Source: an uncultured Clostridia bacterium (GTDB lineage: Bacteria; Bacillota; Clostridia; Oscillospirales; Acutalibacteraceae). Taken from it: 7,299 nt of DNA. Under the pieces are notes generated by a model. That model saw only the letters and a list, made by a program, of their open reading frames with translations. It had not been told where the DNA came from and ran no database searches. Location: NCBI GenBank assembly GCA_937915775.1, contig CALGGQ010000394.1, positions 1 through 7,299 on the forward strand, in the 5' to 3' direction. This document shows positions 1 to 5,296 of this stretch, piece by piece (positions within the stretch are counted from its first letter, which is position 1; the number at the start of each line of letters is the position of its first letter). A program made the position numbers and the translations under genes.

Positions 1-342
1 GTCCTTAATCGTTTTGCACCAGTCGATTGCCTTCGTCACCTTACGGGAGGACAGCAGCAGACCGAGGATAACCAGCTCCTTGACCGCGTTGGCGTTCGCA
101 CCGGGTGTATTAAACACGACGATGCCCTTCTCAGCGCAGTCCGCTACAGGGATATTATTGGTACCGGCGCCGGCTCTGGCAATCGCCAGCAGCGACTGGG
201 GCATTTCCATTTCGTGCATCGAAGCGGAGCGCACCATAATGGCGTCCGGATTGGCAACATCGTCGCCGCAGGCATATTTGGATTTGTCAAATTTCTTCAT
301 GCCGACGGGAGAAATCTTATTTAAGGTCTTAATGTTATACAT
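1..342 (-). CDS. serA: D-3-phosphoglycerate dehydrogenase, N-terminal part (cut by window edge)
   Basis: Catalyses NAD-dependent oxidation of 3-phosphoglycerate to 3-phosphohydroxypyruvate, the first step of the phosphorylated L-serine pathway, in the cytoplasm. I translated 114 codons from the minus strand. The protein begins MYNIKTLNKISPVG and has the family's substrate-loop segment VRSASMHEM (about residues 37-45), GAGTNNIP (about 58-65) and NTPGANANAVKEL (about 78-90). These match the short-form clostridial SerA; the NAD-binding Rossmann fold lies beyond the window. The ATG at 342-340 shares its A with the TAA stop of serC (TAATG), and a GAGGAGG at 359-353 sits 10 bases before it inside the end of serC. 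The gene is therefore co-transcribed and probably translationally coupled to serC, which makes the enzyme of the next step. The reading frame is open to the edge and no damage is seen. Recognition is firm; full length cannot be judged. Confidence 0.95.
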   Translation of the reverse strand, partial: MYNIKTLNKISPVGMKKFDKSKYACGDDVANPDAIMVRSASMHEMEMPQSLLAIARAGAGTNNIPVADCAEKGIVVFNTPGANANAVKELVILGLLLSSRKVTKAIDWCKTIKD

Positions 343-1427
343 TACGCATTCGCCTCCTCAAACGCTTTCATAAAGGCAACGAGCTTTTCCACGCCCTCAA
401 TCGGCATTGCGTTATAAATAGAAGCACGCATACCGCCGACTGTTCTGTGACCTTTCAGGTTGACGAAGCCGGCCTCGGTAGCCTCCATGATGAACTTGGC
501 GTTCAGCTCGTCGCTGTCTGTCACGAACGGAACGTTCATCAGGCTTCTGTCCTCGGGAACGACGGTGCCGCGGAACATCTTGGAGCTGTCAAGAAAATCG
601 TAGAGAATCTTCGCCTTCTTTTCGTTATGCGCCTTCATCGCTTCCAGCGAGCCGAACTCCTCTTTAATCCAGTCAAGCACGAGCTTGCAGATATAAATTG
701 TCCAGCACGGCGGCGTGTTGTAAAGCGAATCGGCGTCCGCCTGAATTTTGTAATCCATCATCACGGGGGTAATGTCTCTCGCCTTGCCGAGTAAATCCTC
801 GCGGATAATCGCTACGACTAAGCCGGCAGGCGCCACATTCTTCTGCGCACCGAAGTAAACCACGCCGAACTTGCTGATATCCAGCGGCTCGGAGAGCGCG
901 CAGGAGGAAACATCCGCAATCAGAACCTTATCGCCGACCGGCGGCAGTTCCTTGTAAACCGTGCCGTAAATCGTATTGTTCATACAAATATAAACATAGT
1001 CTGCATCCTCGCGGAAATCCTCCGGCTTCGTCTTGGGAATATAGGAGAAGGTTTTATCGGCAGAGGAGGCAACTGCCTTGACATCGCCGTATTTCTGCGC
1101 TTCCTGATATGCCTTCTTCGCCCACTGACCGGTGATGATATAATCCGCTTTGCCGCTGCCGTTCATAAAATTGAGCGGAATGGCGGAAAACTGTGCGGAC
1201 GCACCGCCCTGCAGGAACAGCACCTTATAGTTATCCGGAATCTGATACAGCTCGCGCATCAGCGCCTCCGCTTCCTTGATAATCTCATCAAAGACCTTGG
1301 AGCGGTGGCTCATTTCCATGACGGACTGGCCACTGCCGTGATAATCCATAATCTCTGCGCCCGCGCGCTGCAGCACCTTTTCGGGAAGGGTGGAAGGACC
1401 TGCGCTGAAATTGTAAACTCTTGCCAT
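342..1427 (-). CDS. serC: Phosphoserine aminotransferase
   Basis: PLP-dependent enzyme that transfers the amino group of glutamate to 3-phosphohydroxypyruvate, giving O-phospho-L-serine; it can also serve pyridoxal phosphate synthesis in some bacteria. The product is 361 residues, the usual length for SerC. It starts with the family's NFSAGPSTLP (residues 6-15). It has GGASAQF (74-80) for cofactor phosphate binding, QW101-102 where the Trp stacks on PLP, ADVSS (171-175) with the Asp that contacts the pyridine nitrogen, and GAQKN (193-197) with K196 as the Schiff-base lysine. The C-terminal part has GHRTVGGMRASIYNA (about 326-340), which binds substrate phosphate. A GAGG at 1439-1436 lies 8 bases before the ATG. 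It is first gene of the serC-serA unit behind the promoter at 1483-1510. All key residues are present, so it should be active. Function is assigned from family motifs, and confidence is high. Confidence 0.97.
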   Translation of the reverse strand: MARVYNFSAGPSTLPEKVLQRAGAEIMDYHGSGQSVMEMSHRSKVFDEIIKEAEALMRELYQIPDNYKVLFLQGGASAQFSAIPLNFMNGSGKADYIITGQWAKKAYQEAQKYGDVKAVASSADKTFSYIPKTKPEDFREDADYVYICMNNTIYGTVYKELPPVGDKVLIADVSSCALSEPLDISKFGVVYFGAQKNVAPAGLVVAIIREDLLGKARDITPVMMDYKIQADADSLYNTPPCWTIYICKLVLDWIKEEFGSLEAMKAHNEKKAKILYDFLDSSKMFRGTVVPEDRSLMNVPFVTDSDELNAKFIMEATEAGFVNLKGHRTVGGMRASIYNAMPIEGVEKLVAFMKAFEEANA

Positions 1428-1482
1428 AATTGTAACCTCATTTCACATTTGATATAGCCGCAATAGCATTGGCATAGTACCT

Positions 1483-1510
1483 ATTATAAAGATATTCACT
1501 TTTTTGTCAA
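1483..1510 (-). promoter_or_regulatory. Near-consensus sigma-A promoter for serC-serA
   Basis: On the minus strand, TTGACA (1510-1505) and TATAAT (1488-1483) are both perfect hexamers, separated by 16 bases. The expected start point is near 1475-1477, giving a leader of about 48 bases before serC. I see no T-box, riboswitch-like stem or attenuator in so short a leader, so strong and fairly constitutive transcription is inferred. An operator overlapping the promoter cannot be excluded. Confidence 0.85.
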
Positions 1511-1583
1511 TGTGTCCGGCAAAAGTTTGTGTATTTCGCCGACAGATTGATAATTTTTTAACAATTTCGTGGATAAGTATAAC

Positions 1584-1610
1584 AAAAAACGGGCGGTTTT
1601 CGCCCGTTTT
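1584..1610 (-). terminator. Intrinsic terminator of the three-gene unknown unit
   Basis: A six-pair GC-rich stem (1590-1595 with 1601-1606) closes a 5-base loop and is extended by four A-T pairs (1586-1589 with 1607-1610). On the minus strand the stem is followed by TTTTTT and then GTTAT. It begins 5 bases after the TAA stop of the membrane protein gene at 1616. It separates that unit from the serC promoter about 75 bases further on. With flanking A and T runs on both sides it could also work on plus-strand transcripts, but no plus-strand gene ends here. Confidence 0.9.
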
Positions 1611-1615
1611 CGCTG

Positions 1616-2461
1616 TTAAAAGATGAGTTTTCTCTCTGACTTTCGGCTTGAATTTCTGTACACAATGTACAGTGCCGCATAAGATATTAGGCTGATTGCC
1701 GCCGCAATCAAGGCAAGATACACAAAATAGGTGAACAGCACATCGGCAAAGGCATTCTGATAAACTGCAGGAGCAATGTCTAACTTGGTATATACCCTGC
1801 TGAGCAAACTCAGCAGCGTGCCGAGCAGCGTGCCGAAGCTGCCGCCGGCAATACCGGCTAAGAGATAAACGCACGCTTTTCTGGCGTTACTGAACAGCAG
1901 CACAATCAGCAGCGCACTGCAAACCGCCAGAATAACGGCGCTTGCTGCCGCCGCACTGCGTGCGTTAGCTTTTGCGGTGTTCAGGCGGGTTTTGGTATCT
2001 CCCATATGGTGGAGCCCGACTACCTCGCTGAAAATTCTTGCCGCTTCCTTTGCAGCATTTTCCACATTGGCGCGCTCGTATTTCACGGAGGCCGCGTCAA
2101 AATATTCCGTTATCAGCCCGTCGAAAAAGTCAATTGTATTCTGGTTGTACAGCTCAGAAGCCTCATCGCCGAACAAATTGCGGAAGGAGGTCAGCAGTGC
2201 CGTTTTGGTGCTGTAATTGTTCTGCGCCGCCTGAAAGACCTTCAGCGGAATACCCGTTTCCTCCGCCAGCACCGCATACTTAGCATCCAGCTGCGCATTA
2301 CACTCCGCAACGAGCGAATCGGTCATAATCTGTTTTTCCAGAAAATCCTGTGAGCCGAGGGTAGCGGAGAGCAGCATGGAAACCATGAGAACGCAGGTAC
2401 ACACGGCGGCAACCGCGGAGATAACAACAGAGAGAATTTTTCTGCTAAGACTCAGATCCAC
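1616..2461 (-). CDS. Unknown four-helix membrane protein with a large N-terminal extracytoplasmic domain
   Basis: I do not recognise this 281-residue protein. A hydrophobic segment at about residues 9-34 could be an uncleaved signal anchor. It is followed by a polar, largely helical-looking region (about 36-167) and then three hydrophobic segments at about 169-191, 197-219 and 241-267. The C-terminus is basic (RNSSRKSERK), which by the positive-inside rule would be cytoplasmic. Four helices then place the N-terminus inside and the 36-167 domain outside; this topology is an inference. The segment at about 200-220 is rich in Gly and Leu. It starts with GTG at 2461-2459, which shares one base with the upstream TAG stop (TAGTG) and has a strong GAGGAGG 7 bases before it. 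It is last in the three-gene unit and ends just before a strong terminator. No enzymatic motif was found. That it is a real gene is well supported; its function is unknown. Confidence 0.85.
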   Translation of the reverse strand: MDLSLSRKILSVVISAVAAVCTCVLMVSMLLSATLGSQDFLEKQIMTDSLVAECNAQLDAKYAVLAEETGIPLKVFQAAQNNYSTKTALLTSFRNLFGDEASELYNQNTIDFFDGLITEYFDAASVKYERANVENAAKEAARIFSEVVGLHHMGDTKTRLNTAKANARSAAAASAVILAVCSALLIVLLFSNARKACVYLLAGIAGGSFGTLLGTLLSLLSRVYTKLDIAPAVYQNAFADVLFTYFVYLALIAAAISLISYAALYIVYRNSSRKSERKLIF

Positions 2462-3003
2462 TATTCCGCCTCCTCAAAAATCAGCGCCGTAACCTGCGCG
2501 GTCAGCCCCGCACCGTCCGACACGGGATAATACAACACGGCGCCGCGCTTTGCTTTCGGGGCAACAGAGAGTACGCGCGCTTCATTGGCGAGCGTCCGTT
2601 CCTCCGAAAAGGTATAGCGGCAGGTACTGCCGCCGACTGTCACCGTCAGCGTATTCTGACTGACCGTCGGAAGCTGCGCCTGCGTCACGCGGAGATACAG
2701 ACAGCCGGGCGCATCCATCTGGCTGCTTTGCGGCAGCAGAGAAATGCAGTCGGCGAGATAGGAATAATCAGCGTCATAACGCAGCGCCAAGCCGTTCACC
2801 TCGCCGATGACATCGTTTTTCGCCACGGTATCATCAGACGTGTTTTCCTGCGGTGCTGTTTCGTGATAAGCGACCGTTACATGATTTCTCACCGGCAGCA
2901 GACGCTGCACATTCCGGCTGACGCCGACAAAGAACAGCGCGCCTATCACAACGGCTGTCACCAGCGGCAGCACAATGCACCTTCGTAAAAACTTTTTGTC
3001 CAT
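2461..3003 (-). CDS. Unknown small membrane-anchored protein with extracytoplasmic domain
   Basis: The product has 180 residues and I do not recognise it. A basic N-terminus (MDKKFLRR) precedes one hydrophobic segment at about residues 9-28, which fits a signal anchor. About 150 residues beyond it are expected outside the membrane. That part opens with a polar, Thr/Glu/Asp-rich stretch (about 41-64) typical of a linker. It then continues as a compact-looking region with alternating polar and hydrophobic residues, perhaps beta-rich, with cysteines at 86, 101 and 128. There is no lipobox with a +1 Cys after the hydrophobic core, so it is not an obvious lipoprotein. I chose the ATG at 3003 over a GTG at 3033. 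The ATG has AAGGA 4 bases upstream and starts 7 bases after the preceding stop, whereas the GTG has no ribosome site and would overlap the preceding gene by 23 bases. It shares one base with the next gene. Function is unknown. Confidence 0.82.
   Translation of the reverse strand: MDKKFLRRCIVLPLVTAVVIGALFFVGVSRNVQRLLPVRNHVTVAYHETAPQENTSDDTVAKNDVIGEVNGLALRYDADYSYLADCISLLPQSSQMDAPGCLYLRVTQAQLPTVSQNTLTVTVGGSTCRYTFSEERTLANEARVLSVAPKAKRGAVLYYPVSDGAGLTAQVTALIFEEAE
2469..2475 (-). promoter_or_regulatory. Ribosome binding site for the GTG-start membrane gene
   Basis: GAGGAGG on the minus strand lies 7 bases before the GTG at 2461, inside the last codons of the upstream gene. Together with the one-base stop/start overlap it fixes a non-ATG start that might otherwise be doubted. 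It suggests the same ribosomes can reinitiate. Confidence 0.8.
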
Positions 3004-3007
3004 TCGT

Positions 3008-3012
3008 TCCTT
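3008..3012 (-). promoter_or_regulatory. Ribosome binding site that decides the start at 3003
   Basis: AAGGA on the minus strand overlaps the TAA stop of the preceding gene and sits 4 bases before the ATG at 3003-3001. The spacing is short, but no comparable site precedes the alternative GTG at 3033-3031. Confidence 0.6.
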
Positions 3013-3853
3013 ACTGTCCTCTCTGGGAATCACTTAAAGCGTTGGTTAAGGAGAAGCTCTTTTTCTTCTTCGGCTTGTAAGCAGGCGGATTGCTGAGCTT
3101 TTTGGTGAAGTGATTTTTCTTCGCCGTCAGCTTATTGATTTCATGCACGGGGCCCGCCATATATTCGGTCATATATTGATCGGCGACCGCCATCATCTGC
3201 GGATCGTTTTTCATCTCGCCGAGAATGGTCACGCCGATGATATCCTGCACCTCATTGGTGCCGTCCTCAAAGATTTCGCCGAGCATTTTGAAGAGCTTTT
3301 TCTGCTCCGCTTCGGAGCCGTTTTTAATGATATCCAGCACCTTCGCATTGCCGTATTCGGTAAAAAATGTCTCCGGCAGGAACTCGCCGTACTGAATGAC
3401 GTTCTTTTTAATCTCATCCTTAAATTCAGGATACATCGCGCCGAAGCGGTTGGCAAGCGAATCGATATCATAGCTGATTAAGCCGTTCTTTGCCTTCGTT
3501 CTGGATACCGCCTTAGGCATTTTCACCTTGTCAAGATTGACCTGCTTTTTCACCTTAAACAGACGGTCAACCTCCTCAAGCACCTCGTTGCTCAGGGAAC
3601 GCACCTCACGCTCGTCCGCATTGCCGAGCTCAAGCAGCAGACGGGATACCGTGTTGAATTCCGTCTTGTCCCCTGCATCCTCATACGCGCATTCAAAGGT
3701 AAGAATGTCGCCGTCGTGCGCAAGGCGGTAAATGCCCTTGTCCCCGCTGTAGGTGACGGAGGTGTCATCCTGCGCCGTTTTCTTGAAACCGAGCTGGCTG
3801 TTGCTGTCCGCCAGGCTTTTATCTATTAATGTGAAAACTTCGTTTAACTGCAT
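3011..3853 (-). CDS. Unknown cytoplasmic protein, two-part, C-terminal region like DUF7674-type proteins
   Basis: The product has 280 residues, with no signal peptide or membrane segment. The first part (about 1-100) has alternating helix and strand character, with a segment rich in strand formers at about 31-57 (VTYSGDKGIYRL, ILTFECAY); a YbjN-like fold is one guess. A basic linker (about 101-122) leads to a second part (about 127-240) that looks all-helical: YPEFKDEIKK, LFKMLGEIFEDGTNEVQDIIGV and ILGEMKND. From memory this resembles the DUF7674 family of Firmicutes proteins of unknown role, which I could not check. The C-terminal tail is lysine-rich (KPKKKK, about 260-265) and ends in a polar stretch. 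I chose the ATG at 3853 over a TTG at 3871: AAAGGA lies 9 bases before the ATG, and the TTG would fall within a few bases of the predicted transcript start. It is first of the three-gene unit and its two partners are membrane proteins, so a cytoplasmic partner role is possible but unproven. Confidence 0.85.
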   Translation of the reverse strand: MQLNEVFTLIDKSLADSNSQLGFKKTAQDDTSVTYSGDKGIYRLAHDGDILTFECAYEDAGDKTEFNTVSRLLLELGNADEREVRSLSNEVLEEVDRLFKVKKQVNLDKVKMPKAVSRTKAKNGLISYDIDSLANRFGAMYPEFKDEIKKNVIQYGEFLPETFFTEYGNAKVLDIIKNGSEAEQKKLFKMLGEIFEDGTNEVQDIIGVTILGEMKNDPQMMAVADQYMTEYMAGPVHEINKLTAKKNHFTKKLSNPPAYKPKKKKSFSLTNALSDSQRGQ

Positions 3854-3862
3854 TGTTTTCTT

Positions 3863-3868
3863 TCCTTT
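3863..3868 (-). promoter_or_regulatory. Ribosome binding site that decides the start at 3853
   Basis: AAAGGA on the minus strand lies 9 bases before the ATG at 3853-3851. The in-frame TTG at 3871-3869 lies just upstream of this site, so it is an unlikely start. Confidence 0.7.
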
Positions 3869-3884
3869 CAAAATAATCCGATAT

Positions 3885-3913
3885 ATTATAGCACGTCCGT
3901 CTCATTTTGTCAC
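3885..3913 (-). promoter_or_regulatory. Extended -10 promoter for the three-gene unknown unit
   Basis: On the minus strand, GTGACA (3913-3908, one mismatch to TTGACA) is 17 bases from a perfect TATAAT (3890-3885). The TATAAT is preceded by TGC, an extended -10 element. The predicted start near 3878 leaves a leader of about 25 bases to the ATG at 3853. The sequence upstream of the -35 is very AT-rich and could serve as an UP element. Confidence 0.8.
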
Positions 3914-3952
3914 TATTTTTTAACAATTATTTATTATTTAAGAATTTTAGGA

Positions 3953-3981
3953 TTGATATTATTTTTGTTATGTGGTAGAAT
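3953..3981 (+). promoter_or_regulatory. Extended -10 promoter for murI and the genes behind it
   Basis: TTGATA (3953-3958, one mismatch) is 17 bases from TAGAAT (3976-3981, one mismatch), which is preceded by TGG as an extended -10. The transcript should begin near 3987-3989, about 44 bases before the murI ATG. It diverges from the promoter at 3885-3913, with 39 bases between the two -35 hexamers. That gap is AT-rich and could bind a shared regulator or act as a common UP element. Confidence 0.78.
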
Positions 3982-4031
3982 ACTGTAATCAAATAATGGA
4001 TTAGTATATCTTTATTAAAGGAACTGATTTT

Positions 4032-4847
4032 ATGGATAAACGCCCGATAGGGGTATTTGATTCGGGCCTCGGCGGACTTTCCACGGTAAGAGCGCTCAAA
4101 AAGGTGCTGCCGTGCGAGGATATTATCTATTTCGGCGATACGGGCAGAGTGCCCTACGGCACACGCTCCAACGAAACGATTGAAACTTATACCGCGCAGG
4201 ACATCAAGTTTTTGCAGACCTTTTCGTGCAAGATGATTGTGGTGGCGTGCGGTACCGTTTCCACCGTATCGGCAGAGATGATTGAGCATCTGGTGGAGCC
4301 GGCAACCGGCATTGCAAAGCCGTCCGCCGCCGCAGCGGCAAGGGTAACAAAAAACGGCAGTATCGGCATCATGGGTACCAGCGCAACGATTAACAGCGGC
4401 GCCTTTGACCGTGAAATTCACCGTCACCGCCCCGATGCCGTCATCACCTCCGTGGCGTGCCCCCTGCTTGTTTCTCTGGTGGAAAGCAACTGGATTGCAC
4501 CGGACGACGAGGTGACGAACGCCGCCGTCAGACGGTATCTGCAGCCAATATTGGCAGCAGGTGCGGACACCGTCATTCTCGGCTGCACGCACTTTCCGCT
4601 GCTCGCGCCCATTATTCAGCACATCGCGGGCGACGGCGTAACGCTGATTGACTCCGGCTTGGAGGAAGCAATGCATGTCAAAGCGGTGCTCGAAGAAAAG
4701 GGCTTGACCAACGAAGCAATGCACACCGGCACCTGCCGCTACTTCGTATCCGATAAACCGCAGAATTTTTACACGGCGGCAAACACGCTGCTCGGTGAGG
4801 ATATCAGCTCTCAGTGCGAATTTGTGGATATTTTTAAATACATTTAG
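4032..4847 (+). CDS. murI: Glutamate racemase
   Basis: Cofactor-independent racemase that makes D-glutamate from L-glutamate for the peptidoglycan stem peptide, in the cytoplasm. At 271 residues it has normal length. Motifs in order: GVFDSGLGGLS (residues 7-17, with D10 and S11 in the active site), YFGDTGRVPYG (33-43), VACGTVS (71-77) with the first catalytic Cys C73, GTSATINSG (115-123), CPLLVSLVE (143-151), LGCTHFPLL (183-191) with the second catalytic Cys C185 and H187, and LIDSG (205-209). Both cysteines of the two-base mechanism are present. The residue after C73 is Gly where most MurI proteins have Asn (ACNT); I recall the ACGT form from other Clostridia. The ATG has AAAGGA (4017-4022) 9 bases upstream. 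It is first gene of the rightward unit. Assignment is firm; a change in kinetics or regulation from the Gly is only a possibility. Confidence 0.95.
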   Translation: MDKRPIGVFDSGLGGLSTVRALKKVLPCEDIIYFGDTGRVPYGTRSNETIETYTAQDIKFLQTFSCKMIVVACGTVSTVSAEMIEHLVEPATGIAKPSAAAAARVTKNGSIGIMGTSATINSGAFDREIHRHRPDAVITSVACPLLVSLVESNWIAPDDEVTNAAVRRYLQPILAAGADTVILGCTHFPLLAPIIQHIAGDGVTLIDSGLEEAMHVKAVLEEKGLTNEAMHTGTCRYFVSDKPQNFYTAANTLLGEDISSQCEFVDIFKYI

Positions 4848-4855
4848 GAAACGTT

Positions 4856-5284
4856 ATGGCGAACAAAAAAGCAGTCATTAAAATCATCGGCACGCAGCGA
4901 CTTGGCGCCGATGCGGATAAAATTGAGCTGACAACCGTCGGCACGGTGGAGGAAAAGGAGGACAGCTATATCCTGCGCTACAACGAGGAGCAGGAGCCGC
5001 CCTTTCAGACCGTCAAGACGAAGCTCAGCATCTGGAAAAATGAGAACCGCGTGGAAATGATGCGCTCGGGTCCTTTCGGCTCGCTGCTGATTATTGAGCG
5101 CTCCAAGCGCAATCTCTGTACCTACGGCACCGAATACGGCGACTTGCTGATGGGTATCTACGGCAAAAATATTGAAAACGACTTTCACGGCGAAAGCGGC
5201 ACGTTTACCTTCGGGTATGATATTGACGTCAACGGCGCGCTCACCTCGCAAAATGAGGTCACCGTGGAATTTAAAACCAACTGA
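4856..5284 (+). CDS. ywiB: DUF1934 family protein (YwiB-like)
   Basis: The product has 142 residues and no membrane segment. It matches what I know of the DUF1934/YwiB family of Firmicutes, small proteins thought to form a lipocalin-like (calycin) beta barrel. Visible family traits are an opening strand KAVIKIIGTQ (5-14), the alternating strands around SYILRYNEE (about 37-45), KTKLSIWKNENRVEMMRSGPFGS (about 54-76), the TYGTEYGDLLMGIYGKNI block (about 89-106) and a closing strand VTVEFKTN (135-142). No catalytic motif is seen and the molecular role is unknown. In Bacillus subtilis ywiB lies next to argS, and the same neighbourhood occurs here: argS follows after 12 bases and murI precedes by 8. 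An AGGA overlapping the murI stop codon (4846-4849) serves as its ribosome site. A link to arginyl-tRNA synthesis is suggested by synteny only. Confidence 0.85.
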   Translation: MANKKAVIKIIGTQRLGADADKIELTTVGTVEEKEDSYILRYNEEQEPPFQTVKTKLSIWKNENRVEMMRSGPFGSLLIIERSKRNLCTYGTEYGDLLMGIYGKNIENDFHGESGTFTFGYDIDVNGALTSQNEVTVEFKTN

Positions 5285-5296
5285 CAGGAGACACGA

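Noticed and set aside
1443..1874. 143-codon minus-strand open frame across the terminator and serC promoter
   Set aside because: It overlaps the end of the membrane protein gene in another frame and reads through a strong terminator and promoter.
3003..3033. GTG at 3033 as start of the 180-residue membrane protein
   Set aside because: No ribosome binding site precedes it and it would overlap the preceding gene; the ATG at 3003 has AAGGA upstream and a normal membrane-anchor N-terminus.
3927..4724. 265-codon open frame antisense to murI
   Set aside because: It covers murI, the protein is Cys/His/Arg-rich with no family resemblance, and its C-terminal part runs through the divergent promoter region.
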